Positions 18,883 through 28,686 of a stretch of DNA of 64,000 bases are shown here, one piece after another (positions within the stretch are counted from its first letter, which is position 1; every line of letters begins with the position of its first letter). The notes under the pieces are model-generated. The model was not told the DNA's origin. It saw nothing but the letters and a program-made list of their open reading frames with translations, and searched no databases. The stretch is taken from contig JALOTP010000003.1 of NCBI GenBank assembly GCA_025457865.1, forward strand, positions 1 through 64,000, in the 5' to 3' direction. This stretch comes from Thermoplasmatota archaeon. GTDB taxonomy: Archaea; Thermoplasmatota; Penumbrarchaeia; Penumbrarchaeales; Penumbrarchaeaceae. The translations under genes and the position numbers were made by a program.

Positions 18883-19428
18883 TTATTCGTTTTTGTTGAT
18901 GGTCTGACCTTTCGGAGGGCTCTTAAGCCCTTTTTCCGCTCCCGGACGCCCATTGTTCCCGGTACCGAGCAATATCGGCCCTGAGTAAAGGATGGACAGA
19001 GACATCAGGATGAACACCTGCAGCGTAGGGTCCGAACCCAGATAGACCCCTATTCCCTGGACCCTAGTGAGGAAGAAAAGGGTGGCGATCAAGGCCGCCG
19101 TAACACCTGTGACGACCAGGATAGGCCAAATGGAGACCTTCTCGCTCCTTGCGGTGCGGTCAGAGAGGATGAGCTCGAGCAATATGACCGATGGGACGAC
19201 AAGGGCTGCGGTGACCGCACCGAACCTGGGAAGGTCGGTCAGTTCCAATCCCTTTGCATTGCCGAGGGTCACGGAGCAGAAGATCAATAGGCCAGCAAGG
19301 CCAAGCCATCTTGACCGGACCAGCGCCGAGAGGGGTACGAGGACAAGGGGGAGGGCCCCAAGCAGGTTCATGTTCGTCAGGAGCATGGCCAGCACGATGA
19401 CGAGCGTCATCAATAGCTGGCCGATCAT
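18883..19428 (-). CDS. Hydrophobic membrane protein coupled to the DUF58 gene
   Basis: The product is 181 residues with about five hydrophobic helices (for example LMTLVIVLAMLLTNMNLLGA) and a short hydrophilic Gly/Lys-rich C-terminus. The tracked ORF begins at 19608, but that N-terminal extension lies inside the DUF58 gene and is Arg/Gly/Pro-rich shadow sequence. The ATG at 19428 overlaps the DUF58 stop as ATGA, which fixes the start and implies translational coupling. I do not recognise the family. By position it is the third member of a DUF1616-DUF58 operon and probably works in the membrane with them. aglB follows 98 bases downstream on the same strand. Confidence 0.75.
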   Translation of the reverse strand: MIGQLLMTLVIVLAMLLTNMNLLGALPLVLVPLSALVRSRWLGLAGLLIFCSVTLGNAKGLELTDLPRFGAVTAALVVPSVILLELILSDRTARSEKVSIWPILVVTGVTAALIATLFFLTRVQGIGVYLGSDPTLQVFILMSLSILYSGPILLGTGNNGRPGAEKGLKSPPKGQTINKNE

Positions 19429-20843
19429 TGGCTCATCCTCCTCAGGTTCTCGACCACTCTTTCGCCCCTCTCCTTTGGGTCTATGTCCATGACACGCACT
19501 CCTGCAGCCTTCAGGCTGCCGAGGATGGACTGCTTGGCCGCATGGTCCATGTAAGCCTGTTCCAGATGTCCTTCCGTAAGGTTCCCGGGTGTCAGGTGGT
19601 AGGACCAAGAGAAGGGAGATATGACGATGATCCTGTGCTTTTTGTGGATAGCGAGCTTGATGGCCTTGATGATCGATGGCTGGTTCGTCTCGAGGTCCGA
19701 TATGAGCACGACCAGCATTCCGCTCTCCTCCTCGAGCTCCAGGCTGCGGACCGCTTCGAAGATGCCTGTCGTCGAGAGCCTTCCGTAACTGGCCCTCTTG
19801 CCCTTCACGAGGAAGGGACCGACAGTACCCAGCATGCCCCTGCCTTGGTCCAGCGGGACCTGGGCCGGTCCAGGACCGGAGCCGGGATAGCCCCCTGTCT
19901 CTACCGGATTGGGGAGCCTGTAAAGGGACAAAAGGACCGCATCCAAGTCATGTTTTCCGGGAGATAGGTGTTCGAGGACCCTTGTCTCGTCGAACGATAC
20001 CATGCCGACGGGATGGCTGAAGGAATCCAGGACCATGGCAAGCTGGAGGCCCAAAGCTACCGCATGGTCTATCTTGGACACCTTCCCCACGAGCTCCCTC
20101 ATGCCCAGCGTCACGTCCATTAGGAGGACCGTAGGAAGGTTAGTCTCCTGTTCGAACTCCTTGGTCATGAGCTTGGTCAACCTAGAGGTCGCTTTCCAGT
20201 CGATGTCCCTGAACCGGTCGCCGGCCATGTAGTCCCTGACGGTCCTGAAATCCGCTCTGTGCGTCCTAGTATGCCTCCGGTGGGCAGGGCCTGTGACCTC
20301 GAACCTCTTCCTCTTCGACATCAGGGCGGCCATGACTATCTCCCTCTTTGATGCCCTGACGAAGACATCCGTGCCGGGATCGATGGAGGTCCTGAATGTG
20401 AACAGGCCCTTAGGGTCGGTGATACTGACCTCCAATCCCGGGAAGCGGAAGCGGCCCCTATCCTCCGGAACGGCCGTATAAACGGCCGATAGGGGGTGGT
20501 CCGGTGCAACGGCCCCCTCAATGTCAAGGCTTCCCTTATCTGGCCTGAAATGGTGAGGGATGCGGTCCTTGATCCTGATATGAACTGGCTCTAGCGCTCT
20601 AAGGGCGAGCCTGACGGTCATGGGGGAACCCTTATGGACCACCACGTCCAGAACGCTTCTCTCAGCTTTGAGCTCCATCCTCCCCATCTGTGCAGCGAAT
20701 TCGAGCCTTCTGTATGAAAGATAGAGGAGGACCGCTGACCCTGCGGCGGCTACCAGGACGCTCTGGAAAAGGTAGGCGAAGATGAATAGGAGGACGGCTC
20801 CGGCAGCGACCGCTTTCGATAGTACCGTCAGCTCCACTCTCAT
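19425..20843 (-). CDS. DUF58 family protein (vWA-like)
   Basis: The product is 472 residues. Two hydrophobic helices at the N-terminus are followed by a beta-rich segment. Then comes the DUF58 signature GDRFRDIDWKATSR near residue 210 and a von Willebrand A-like fold (VLLMDVT, later VVLISDLE), giving a metal-ion-dependent adhesion-type core. In bacteria and archaea DUF58 proteins are usually encoded with MoxR AAA+ ATPases and are thought to help assemble or activate partner complexes; no MoxR gene is visible here. The start ATG overlaps the stop of the DUF1616 gene as ATGA, and its own stop overlaps the next start in the same way. The three genes are therefore translated as a coupled unit. 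Family call firm, function open. Confidence 0.88.
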   Translation of the reverse strand: MRVELTVLSKAVAAGAVLLFIFAYLFQSVLVAAAGSAVLLYLSYRRLEFAAQMGRMELKAERSVLDVVVHKGSPMTVRLALRALEPVHIRIKDRIPHHFRPDKGSLDIEGAVAPDHPLSAVYTAVPEDRGRFRFPGLEVSITDPKGLFTFRTSIDPGTDVFVRASKREIVMAALMSKRKRFEVTGPAHRRHTRTHRADFRTVRDYMAGDRFRDIDWKATSRLTKLMTKEFEQETNLPTVLLMDVTLGMRELVGKVSKIDHAVALGLQLAMVLDSFSHPVGMVSFDETRVLEHLSPGKHDLDAVLLSLYRLPNPVETGGYPGSGPGPAQVPLDQGRGMLGTVGPFLVKGKRASYGRLSTTGIFEAVRSLELEEESGMLVVLISDLETNQPSIIKAIKLAIHKKHRIIVISPFSWSYHLTPGNLTEGHLEQAYMDHAAKQSILGSLKAAGVRVMDIDPKERGERVVENLRRMSQ

Positions 20844-22261
20844 TGGAGGCCCCCCACCACCACAGGGTGTGAGAAATGCAACGTCCCCCCACCCACTCTC
20901 ACATCGATCATGATGGTCCAGCTTCCGTTCTCGAGGTCTAGACCGAGGTCGGACGTCAGCATGGTGGAACCCCCAGAAAGCCTGACCTCAAGGTAGGCTC
21001 CGTTGCCCGGGGAGATCCGTGCAGGTCCTGGCGAGGGAAAGGGAAGGGCCTTGTAAGGCCCTTCCAGGTGAAGGGTGATATTGACCATCAGGTCGTCCGC
21101 GGTGGGATTTGTGAGCCCTATGCTCACTATCATCGGACCGCTGTCCGTCGGTCCGCTTCCCAGCCGGGCAGGGTCTCCCTCCTGCCCGGCCAGGAACGCC
21201 TTGATGCCGCTAGGCTGAAGGACCTCCAAATACCCGGTTTTAAAGACCCTTACCCAGATATGGAGGTCCCTATGTTCTCTTCCGTCCATGAAGAGGAGCA
21301 ACCTTAGCTTGTGGTGACCAATATCGTTCACTGTGAGGTTGCAGGGTACCTTGAGCGTGCCTCCCTTCTTGACCCGGACCTCCAGGACCGGTCTTTCGAG
21401 CTTGGAGATATGGACCGAATCCAGCGATGCAACGGTTTGGTTCCGGGCCTCAGGTCCGATCGAAAGCACTATCGTATAGTTCTTGTCCCTGTGCTCGTGA
21501 TTGCCTATGCCGATGTAGATCGACTGCTCCTCTCCCAAAACGAAACTGGAGGGGTATCCATCTGCCTTCCCAGTGTGGCCGAGGACATAGAACTCGGTGA
21601 ATGACTCCCCCTGCCTGGGCACGACGATGATGTAGACGAGGAGCGAGACCGAGAGGACCATCATAACGACTATCCCCACAGTAAGCAAGCGTTCCATCGG
21701 AGGGCTGTCCCTAGGGAGGGAGATGTCGAGGACCATGGCGAACCGGTCCTCGAGGGGGACCCTTGCTCGCCTGTACACCGCCACACCAGCCCCTATGACA
21801 TTGAAGAGGAAGATGGAGGTCAGGACCAGCCACAACCTTATGCCCAGATGCTCCGGGTCCCAGTCGTAGGTCCAGTTGAGCACCAGGCCTATGAGCGGTG
21901 TCACGGCAATGGAAAGACCGAGTGAGAGGGCAAGCCGTTCAAGACCGTCCAGGCCCTTTCCTGTTACCTTCCCTTCCCCGCCGTCTGCTTCGCTCCCCTC
22001 GGAATCGTCATATTCCCCCTCATCGTCCTTCTCGGGCCCTGCGTCGGGGAGCCTCTTTCCATCGTGGTCATAGAACAGTTTCCTCTCGGGGTACAGGGCC
22101 GAGATCAGGACATATCCGGGGAAGAACAGTATGAATGGGAGGCCCAGTATGACCCTGACGGAGGTCACGCCAGGGATGAGGACGATGGATAGCACAAGGA
22201 GCGTTGAAAGGACCATGATGGCATAGAGGTCGTAAGGGACCTCCCTGACTGTAAGCCTCAT
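20840..22261 (-). CDS. DUF1616 family membrane protein
   Basis: The product is 473 residues. The N-terminal region has two paired helices with GLPFILFFPGYVLISALYPE, the conserved core of DUF1616, followed by an acidic cytosolic loop (KDDEGEYDDSEGSE), two more helices and a fourth near residue 190. The C-terminal half is an exported beta-rich domain with several N-x-S/T sites. DUF1616 proteins are archaeal membrane proteins of unknown function, often near surface-glycan or S-layer genes. This is the first gene of the ATGA-coupled operon with DUF58. It has its own TATA box (ATAAATAATATAA) about 30 bases before the ATG, giving a very short leader. Confidence 0.85.
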   Translation of the reverse strand: MRLTVREVPYDLYAIMVLSTLLVLSIVLIPGVTSVRVILGLPFILFFPGYVLISALYPERKLFYDHDGKRLPDAGPEKDDEGEYDDSEGSEADGGEGKVTGKGLDGLERLALSLGLSIAVTPLIGLVLNWTYDWDPEHLGIRLWLVLTSIFLFNVIGAGVAVYRRARVPLEDRFAMVLDISLPRDSPPMERLLTVGIVVMMVLSVSLLVYIIVVPRQGESFTEFYVLGHTGKADGYPSSFVLGEEQSIYIGIGNHEHRDKNYTIVLSIGPEARNQTVASLDSVHISKLERPVLEVRVKKGGTLKVPCNLTVNDIGHHKLRLLLFMDGREHRDLHIWVRVFKTGYLEVLQPSGIKAFLAGQEGDPARLGSGPTDSGPMIVSIGLTNPTADDLMVNITLHLEGPYKALPFPSPGPARISPGNGAYLEVRLSGGSTMLTSDLGLDLENGSWTIMIDVRVGGGTLHFSHPVVVGGLQ

Positions 22262-22284
22262 CTCGGACGTTGAGCTTAATGGAC

Positions 22285-22300
22285 GGTTATATTATTTATG
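22285..22300 (-). promoter_or_regulatory. TATA box of the DUF1616-DUF58 operon
   Basis: The minus strand reads CATAAATAATATAACC, centred about 32 bases before the ATG at 22261. The predicted start of transcription is only a few bases upstream of the gene, typical of archaeal short-leader promoters. The 97-base gap between this gene and the YitT gene holds nothing else. Confidence 0.6.
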
Positions 22301-22358
22301 CAGGGCGATACGTCTGTTCACGAGGGGTAAAGTTCAGCAATGGACCTGAGTGCCGCTG

Positions 22359-23342
22359 TCAGACCGGTGTCTGTTCCTCTTTTTGGGGTTTGAACCCAAG
22401 CCCGTATGCTTCGTGGATATCGGTGATTATCATGAACGCCTTCGGGTCCTCGTCTATCACTATCTGACGGACCTTATAGATGTTCCTCCTTGTGACGACG
22501 ACGAGCAGTATCTCCTTGGGCTTGCCCGTGTAGCCTCCCTCTCCATGGATAACGGTAACACCCCTCTCTACCTCCTTCAGGACCCGGTCCCTGATGACCG
22601 ACCATCTGTCGGAGATGATGTAGAGCCCTTTCGTGTTCCCGATGCCCTCGATCACCACATCTACGGTCTTGGAGGATACGAAAAGTGCGACGAACCCGAT
22701 CAGGGCATATCCCAGATTGTTGAACACGATGGCTCCCAAGGATATCACTATGAAATCGAAGATGAGGAATGTCTGCCCGGCGGTCATGAAATTGTACTTC
22801 ACGGATATCTGGGCGATTATGTCCGAGCCGCCAGTTGACCCCTGGGCCCTGAAGACCAAGCCCAGGCCGAACCCCAGGAGGACACCTCCGAAGATAGCCG
22901 CCAGGAGCGGGTCGAGGTCCTTGAGGACATTGATCGAGGTAGGATCGGAGAGGAGATAGGCATTATACCTATCAGGAAGAAGTTGGCCGTAGATCCCCTC
23001 GTTTATGAGGTCGGTCATGACCGACATCACGGTGAATCCGTAGAACGTCCTGACCCCGAACCTCTTCCCCAGGACCATTATGCCTATGATGAACAGCGGG
23101 AGGTTAAGGACGAGCATTGTAAGTCCTAAGGGGAAACCGAAAGTGTTGCTGAGGACGATGGAGATCCCGGATACGCCTCCAGCAGAGACCTTGTAGGGTC
23201 CAAGGAACCATACAAGCCCCAATGCCATGATTGTTGCACCGATGGTTATGACCACATAGTCCCTGATGACCTTATAGTAAGGGATCTTCCTCGTAGTGGC
23301 GGATGGGATCTGCTGCGTGAGGTCGGGAGCTCCTTCGGTCAT
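22359..23342 (-). CDS. YitT family membrane protein (DUF161 plus DUF2179)
   Basis: The product is 327 residues. Five or six hydrophobic helices include the family motif GPYKVSAGGVSGISIVL. After them comes a cytosolic DUF2179 domain containing GEGGYTGKPKEILLVVVTRR and a C-terminal FMIITDIHEAYGLGF. YitT-type proteins are widespread predicted transporters or anchors of unknown substrate. The tracked ORF starts at 23459 inside the neighbouring gene. ATG 23342 has GAGGGG five bases upstream and begins the hydrophilic segment before the first helix, so it was preferred. Transcribed in the same direction as the beta-helix surface protein gene just upstream. Confidence 0.9.
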   Translation of the reverse strand: MTEGAPDLTQQIPSATTRKIPYYKVIRDYVVITIGATIMALGLVWFLGPYKVSAGGVSGISIVLSNTFGFPLGLTMLVLNLPLFIIGIMVLGKRFGVRTFYGFTVMSVMTDLINEGIYGQLLPDRYNAYLLSDPTSINVLKDLDPLLAAIFGGVLLGFGLGLVFRAQGSTGGSDIIAQISVKYNFMTAGQTFLIFDFIVISLGAIVFNNLGYALIGFVALFVSSKTVDVVIEGIGNTKGLYIISDRWSVIRDRVLKEVERGVTVIHGEGGYTGKPKEILLVVVTRRNIYKVRQIVIDEDPKAFMIITDIHEAYGLGFKPQKEEQTPV

Positions 23343-23406
23343 GGGGACCCCTCGTTCCAAGGGAGATGGGATGATTATTTGAAGCTTTCCGAAAGCCCTT
23401 AAGCGC

Positions 23407-26400
23407 TCAGGCGGTCCATTCCTCGATATCTTCCTGGCCCGCTTCGTCCACTTCGTCAAGTTCCTCTAGCTCATCCAGGGTCTCGACCTCTCCCTCATCG
23501 ACCTCTGACGCTGCCGGACCTCCTTCCATCCGGCCCTTATCCTCTCCAGGTCTGCTGGCGGGGGTCCGTTCAGGTGCTTCCGTTCCCCATGAGGCCTTCG
23601 CATCAGGGACCAGGAATGGGTTCGTTTCCATCTCTGGCGGTATGGACGGTGCTGCAGCACCTGTCGGTGGCTGCTCGAGAGGGACCGAAGGTGTCCTGTC
23701 ATCCAAGATGTCCATCTCATCATCGGGACCAGCGGGGCCCTTCTGTTTCCGTTTGTCCTTCTTCGGTCTGGTGGGCCTAATATAACCGGAACCATCACCG
23801 GTCTCCTCTGTCCTCTTGTGGGGACCTGCCTGGGCTGGGGGTAGGGTACCAGGTCCATGAGCGGGAAGTCCTTGATTCGAGACCGGTGCGGGGATAGATA
23901 GCTTGAGCTTGGTGGGACCAGACCTTACCTGGCCCCTGGCGCTCTCGGCATCCTTCTTCCTTCTGGACCTGAGGATGAGGAATACGATCACCGTCAATAT
24001 GACAGCGCAGATGACCGCTATGATGAGGATCGTGTTCAACCCCATCCCCCTATCATCCTCCTCTTCTTCCCCACCGCCCTGCTTGGAGACGGTGAAGTTC
24101 CACGTCATATCGGCCTCGTTCCCAGCCCTGTCCCTGACGGTGATGGTGATGGAGTGGGCACCGGGCGAAATACCGCTGAAGGTGTGGAGATTGCCCGATG
24201 GAATATTGACCGTATCGATACCATCCAGCGTGACCTGCGTAGAAGACTGTCCTGACAGGTTATCGGATGATAGCCAGTAAACATCCGCCTTGAAGGCCTT
24301 CACCTGGGAGCGGGCAAGGTCGATAGAGAGCAGAGGGGGGGTCATATCGATGATGACATTGACAGGGGAATAGAGCTTCGTCTCCATGTCCGCAAGGTCT
24401 GTTGCCGAGAGATAGAAGATGGTGTACTCACCCTCCTCCAAGGCCACTGTCGCATTCGTGGCCCCAACAGGCAAGGTGATGGTCATGTTCCCTGCAACCA
24501 GCTTCAGCTTGGACAATCCGACCTTCTCTTCCACGGACCATGATAGGTAGAGCGTTTTGGAACGGCTGATCCCGGGGGGGTCACCCGTCCATTCAAGGAG
24601 CGGAGGCTGAGTGTCCAGGAAGAAGATGATGGAAGCCTCTGCCGTTAGACCGGCACCGTCCACCGCAATGAGCTTGAGGGTATGTCTGCCGTTGTGGGAG
24701 ACAGGTAGGGGCAGATAGGACCTGTCGGCCACCTCCGCATAGACCGCACCATCAAGGTAGAGCGTCAGGTTCCGAAGCAGCATATTGTCCGATGCATCCC
24801 ACCTGACATCGAGCTGGGGGTCCTTAATGAAGCTACCGTTCAGCGGTGCCTTGAACTCTACAATGGGCGGTGTTCTGTCCACATAGAAGGTTAAGGTATC
24901 CTCTCCAGTGTTGTTCGCTAGGTCCACTGCCCGGACCGTCGCCTTGTGGAACCCCTCCCCAAGGACCGCATCGTATGTTCTGCTCTTCCCAACATCCTTG
25001 AACGGCCCGCCGTCCATCGAGATGAGAAAGCGCAGAGAACCATCATTATCTGAGCCATCGAAGGCGGTCCAGTTCAGTGAGGCTACGGAGTTCGAAATAT
25101 ACTCCCCTTGCATGGGTTGGGTGAACGAGACCCTGGGACCAGTTATGTCCCTGATGATCACAACGCTCTTCTCGACGAAGTTCTGGAGGTCGTCCTCCAG
25201 CCTCACAGTCACCTCTAACGCCCCTTCCTCATCAAGGGGGATGATGACCTTGCCCGAGGGAAGTGTGGGCTTGAAGAGCCCAGCCCGGCCTATCCTGAGG
25301 AGGGTCTTGGTGTATTCGAAGGGACCGGTGTAGGTCCATTCGAGAGGGACCGTTGTATCTGATGTGACCGTTCCGTTCAAGGGCGTGACGATCAATAGGT
25401 CCGGTGGGTCCCCAACGCGGAACGGAACCGATGACGATCTCACATTGCCAGCCTTATCCGAGGCCAAGAAATCCAAGGTATGGTTCCCAGCTTGGACGCT
25501 GACCTTGTGCCTGTCAGGCTGCTGGACAGGGGCCCAGGGCCCTCCGTCCAGACTCACATCGGTCCGGTCCAGGGCAATGTTGTCCGTGACGATGAAGGCG
25601 AAAGTGATGAACTCGAGCGACAGGGTGGAGCCCGGGCCTGGCGAGATGATGTCTATGAAGGGTTGGGTTATATCGACGGTGAAGTTGACATATCTCTCCA
25701 TGTCCAATCCGTACTGGTCCCTGACCCTGAGCAAAACATCGTGGACCCCCTCGGATAGCTGGATGGTCCTAAACCTGAGGTCGGGAGCTTCGTAGGTCTG
25801 CATCCCATCGATCTCCAGCGACTGATTGGTAGGGATGAGGAAGCTCTTGGCCCTCCAGACCAGGTCCACGCTGGAGGTCCTTAGATATTCGCCGTCCAGC
25901 GGAGACTCTATGTAGAGGTCCTGATAGGTTGCCTTGAGGGTGATGTCCCTCTGGAGCAGGGTATAGAGGCCAGCGCGGTCTGTGGCCCTGATACGGAGCT
26001 TGTGGTTGCCCTTTTCGAGCCACAGGCTCGTCCCGGTCTGGCTGGTCACGTCCTTGAACGGGGCCGAGTTTAAGGAGAACTCGACCTTGCTTATGCCTGA
26101 AACGCTGTCAGAAGCGGACCATCTCACGACCGTATAGGACCTCTCCGGGGAGGAGCTGAGGGGTTCCAGAAGGGCCAGATAAGGTCTCTCCGAGTCGAGA
26201 TAGGGGTTGGTATAGGGCCTCGAATCGAGTCCGTTGTTCGGAATTGTGTAGTTGACGTCAACGAACCCGTCATTATCATTGTCGGGGGACCTGTGATTGG
26301 CCCAGTAGTTGCCCTGGCCGTTGACGGTCCATTGATTGTTATTGGATGCCCAAACCGTCTGTTCGCACTGTGCTGCGGAGCCGGAGTCGAGCGTTCCCTT

Positions 26401-27432
26401 GTTGTGATAGAAAATGTTTCGCCAGATGCGGCTGTCCTGGCCCATGTTGAGGTCTATGGCAGAATTGGTGCAGTTCCCGAAATAGTTGTTCTTGATGTCG
26501 TACTTCGACAGCCTGCAGATGTTCCAGTTGTTCTCGGTGTTGATGCCGTAATTGCAGGATTCGAAGGTGTTGTTCTCAATTACCCCGTTTACGCTCGATG
26601 TCTGGTAGGCCATCTGATAGAAATATATCCCGCTGCCTCCGACCTTGAAGGTGTTACCCTCGATCCAAGCCCTATATGTGGCATAGATGTAGAGGCCGTT
26701 CCCCGAAGCGGAGGTGAACCTGTTATCCGCCACTAGGGTCCCCGACTCACCGCCTCTCAGAGTGAGCCGTGATTCGATGAAGGTGCAGTTTTCAACCTTG
26801 CCGGTCGTCCCGGCCCCTTGAAGGTCGACCGGGACATTGTCGAACCGTGAGTCCATTATTACCTTGTTCGACCCCTGGTCATTGAAGAGTATTATTGGAG
26901 TGGTGCCGGTCGAGGACCGTGTGAAATTGCAGTTCCTGATGGTGAACCTCGAGGGGTTCCTCACATCGACAAGGTTCGTACCGTCCTGGACGTTTTGGAC
27001 ATTTGCCTTGGAAAGTGCTATGTCCCTGCACCCGGAAGAGTAGAGGAAGGACCCTCTGCCAGTGCATGATATGTTCTCTATGAGAAGGTTCCTCGAACCT
27101 GAGAAATAAAGGGCCATGGATGCAGATGGGCCGAAGGTGATGTTTCTGATGACGACCACGGACACTGTGTTATCTATCCTCAGCTGGTATTGGCCCATAT
27201 CATAGTCGGAAAGTATGTAGGGGCTGTTCGATGTCCCCGAACCGCTCCTGACGTACGGTGATGATGCCAGCGCCGTATCGCCGTTTATGTTGATGTTCCC
27301 AGTGACCGTGTCCAGACCGCTGACCGAGGTCAAAATGGGGTCCCCTGTGATTATAGGGACCACCAATAGAAGGAAGGTCATGGCCACTGCAAGGGGGGCA
27401 AGACGGCCTCGGGTCAATTTCGGACACTCCAT
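23407..27432 (-). CDS. Surface protein: right-handed beta-helix, Ig-like repeats, membrane anchor and acidic tail
   Basis: The product is about 1341 residues. A signal peptide (core AMTFLLLVVPII) leads into a NosD-like right-handed beta-helix (about residues 30-400) with repeats such as NNTFESCNYGI and the closing motif GNYWANHRSPDNDNDG. About eight Ig-like repeats follow with a recurring pattern SLDGGPW then RAVDLANN. One transmembrane helix (TILIIAVICAVILTVIVFLIL) is followed by about 210 cytosolic residues, Pro- and Gly-rich, with GYIRPTRPKKDKR and the acidic end DELEELDEVDEAG. The paralogue at 50108 has the same plan and the same tail motifs. Start uncertain: 27432 gives the cleanest signal peptide; 27444 and 27486 are alternatives. 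Likely a glycan-binding or structural cell-surface protein. Confidence 0.8.
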   Translation of the reverse strand: MECPKLTRGRLAPLAVAMTFLLLVVPIITGDPILTSVSGLDTVTGNININGDTALASSPYVRSGSGTSNSPYILSDYDMGQYQLRIDNTVSVVVIRNITFGPSASMALYFSGSRNLLIENISCTGRGSFLYSSGCRDIALSKANVQNVQDGTNLVDVRNPSRFTIRNCNFTRSSTGTTPIILFNDQGSNKVIMDSRFDNVPVDLQGAGTTGKVENCTFIESRLTLRGGESGTLVADNRFTSASGNGLYIYATYRAWIEGNTFKVGGSGIYFYQMAYQTSSVNGVIENNTFESCNYGINTENNWNICRLSKYDIKNNYFGNCTNSAIDLNMGQDSRIWRNIFYHNKGTLDSGSAAQCEQTVWASNNNQWTVNGQGNYWANHRSPDNDNDGFVDVNYTIPNNGLDSRPYTNPYLDSERPYLALLEPLSSSPERSYTVVRWSASDSVSGISKVEFSLNSAPFKDVTSQTGTSLWLEKGNHKLRIRATDRAGLYTLLQRDITLKATYQDLYIESPLDGEYLRTSSVDLVWRAKSFLIPTNQSLEIDGMQTYEAPDLRFRTIQLSEGVHDVLLRVRDQYGLDMERYVNFTVDITQPFIDIISPGPGSTLSLEFITFAFIVTDNIALDRTDVSLDGGPWAPVQQPDRHKVSVQAGNHTLDFLASDKAGNVRSSSVPFRVGDPPDLLIVTPLNGTVTSDTTVPLEWTYTGPFEYTKTLLRIGRAGLFKPTLPSGKVIIPLDEEGALEVTVRLEDDLQNFVEKSVVIIRDITGPRVSFTQPMQGEYISNSVASLNWTAFDGSDNDGSLRFLISMDGGPFKDVGKSRTYDAVLGEGFHKATVRAVDLANNTGEDTLTFYVDRTPPIVEFKAPLNGSFIKDPQLDVRWDASDNMLLRNLTLYLDGAVYAEVADRSYLPLPVSHNGRHTLKLIAVDGAGLTAEASIIFFLDTQPPLLEWTGDPPGISRSKTLYLSWSVEEKVGLSKLKLVAGNMTITLPVGATNATVALEEGEYTIFYLSATDLADMETKLYSPVNVIIDMTPPLLSIDLARSQVKAFKADVYWLSSDNLSGQSSTQVTLDGIDTVNIPSGNLHTFSGISPGAHSITITVRDRAGNEADMTWNFTVSKQGGGEEEEDDRGMGLNTILIIAVICAVILTVIVFLILRSRRKKDAESARGQVRSGPTKLKLSIPAPVSNQGLPAHGPGTLPPAQAGPHKRTEETGDGSGYIRPTRPKKDKRKQKGPAGPDDEMDILDDRTPSVPLEQPPTGAAAPSIPPEMETNPFLVPDAKASWGTEAPERTPASRPGEDKGRMEGGPAASEVDEGEVETLDELEELDEVDEAGQEDIEEWTA

Positions 27433-27490
27433 TATGCTCAGCATATATCCTATAACACTGTATTTGTGCATATCGGTGATATTCATGGTA

Positions 27491-28444
27491 TCAAGAGCGT
27501 TGTCTTTCCCGGACCAGCCTCAACAGGTGCTTTGCATCCTCGGTGCTTTTCACCTCGTTCAGATTGAGGACAGGTGTCCCATCGATCCTTCTCTTCCTCA
27601 CTGGGCCATCCACGACCATCATATGGTCAGACCTGGAGATGGAACCGATACCATGGAGCACCTTGGCCCGCTCATACATGTCACCTGGCCTCTGGCCTAG
27701 GGATGCCAAGAGGACACCCTCCTCAGCCCTGGCAAGGGCATCGAAGGGGCATTTGGTCGTGGGGACGACCTCCATCCCGATCGAGCCGAGATGGTCGAGC
27801 ACCTCCTTCTGGACCCCCTCCGTTATTTCCATAGAGTCCCTTATTCCCTGGAGCATCGTGTCGTACCTGAAGGGGTCCAGTGCCCGTATCAGGGCCGTAT
27901 CAAGGAAGGCCTCCATCCTCAGGGCCGTCTCCATATCCACTCCCATTCCCTCTTCGTACATCTGGATGGCACGGCGGGTGACCCTGACATGGTCGGCAAG
28001 CGTCCCAAGTGAAATACCGCGCTCATCCCTCCTCTTCCTGAGGACCTCGCCGTCGATGTTCACATAGTGGCCACCGCTCGAATAATAGACCATGGGAGGG
28101 ACCTGTTCTATCAGATGGTCGAACAGGGTGTTCAGGGTCATAAGGGGCAGTCCGTTCTTAAGGTAGAGGACCCCGTCATGGTACGGGACGGCTGGGCTGG
28201 AGGGCATGACCACAAGAGGTGACGCCTTGAGCATGGAAGCAAGGACCTTAAGCTCCCTGGCTATCTGGGGTGTAAGGTCCTCCTTCCTCTCAGCGACCTT
28301 GACCAGCAAGAGGACCTCTCCCCTTCTCGCAACCAGGTCGAAAGCGGTCCCAGAAACGGCCGATATGCGCACCTGATCGAACCCTGACCTCTCAAGGATC
28401 ACAACAATGGACCGTGCGAGCTCATCCATGTTCATAAGGACCAT
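27491..28444 (-). CDS. Archaeal HTH transcriptional regulator, COG1395 type
   Basis: The product is 317 residues. The N-terminal ~110 residues form an alpha/beta domain reminiscent of restriction-endonuclease-like folds (SGTAFDLVARRGEVLLLVKV). A Cro/XRE helix-turn-helix follows at about 130-185 with RKRRDERGISLGTLADHVRV. The C-terminal part contains TKCPFDALA and a repeated nuclease-like core. This is the arrangement of the conserved archaeal family COG1395, a predicted regulator of unknown target. It is divergent from the ornithine carbamoyltransferase gene across a 290-base region rich in inverted repeats, which suggests local regulation. The start is the tracked one; Met4 and Met6 are also possible. 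Confidence 0.82.
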   Translation of the reverse strand: MVLMNMDELARSIVVILERSGFDQVRISAVSGTAFDLVARRGEVLLLVKVAERKEDLTPQIARELKVLASMLKASPLVVMPSSPAVPYHDGVLYLKNGLPLMTLNTLFDHLIEQVPPMVYYSSGGHYVNIDGEVLRKRRDERGISLGTLADHVRVTRRAIQMYEEGMGVDMETALRMEAFLDTALIRALDPFRYDTMLQGIRDSMEITEGVQKEVLDHLGSIGMEVVPTTKCPFDALARAEEGVLLASLGQRPGDMYERAKVLHGIGSISRSDHMMVVDGPVRKRRIDGTPVLNLNEVKSTEDAKHLLRLVRERQRS

Positions 28445-28502
28445 GTCCGTCGATGCAATGGTAAAGGATGGACCCCAGAATAAGGCTTTCCAAATGGAGA
28501 GT

Positions 28503-28577
28503 GTTGCAGGGGTCTCGGAAGAGAGGATTGTTCAGCATATTGGAGTGATACACCTAAAACAGCTACTCCCCTGCAAC
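28503..28577. repeat. Perfect 10-bp inverted repeat upstream of argF
   Basis: GTTGCAGGGG at 28503-28512 and its exact reverse complement CCCCTGCAAC at 28568-28577 are separated by 55 bases. Between the COG1395 regulator and argF, they could be an operator pair bridged by a dimeric regulator or the closing stem of a structured RNA. No coding sequence covers the region. Confidence 0.6.
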
Positions 28578-28582
28578 GTTGT

Positions 28583-28620
28583 TCGTATTACGAGTTGTAT
28601 GGGGCGATTATCCATACAAC
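28583..28620. promoter_or_regulatory. Hairpin/dyad cluster before argF
   Basis: A perfect 9-bp dyad GTTGTATGG/CCATACAAC (28594-28602, 28612-28620) has a 9-base spacer. It is immediately preceded by the palindrome CGTATTACG. It ends about 67 bases before the argF TATA box. No T-run follows, so a terminator is unlikely; a regulator site or small RNA fits better. Confidence 0.5.
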
Positions 28621-28686
28621 GCACCTAATAGATACTTATGGGTTATTAAATCTTGCTGGTCCGGGTCCTTTCGGACCTAGCAAACC

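Noticed and set aside
18883-19608. 60-residue N-terminal extension of the membrane protein
   Set aside because: Lies inside the DUF58 gene; the ATGA overlap at 19428 gives the proper start.
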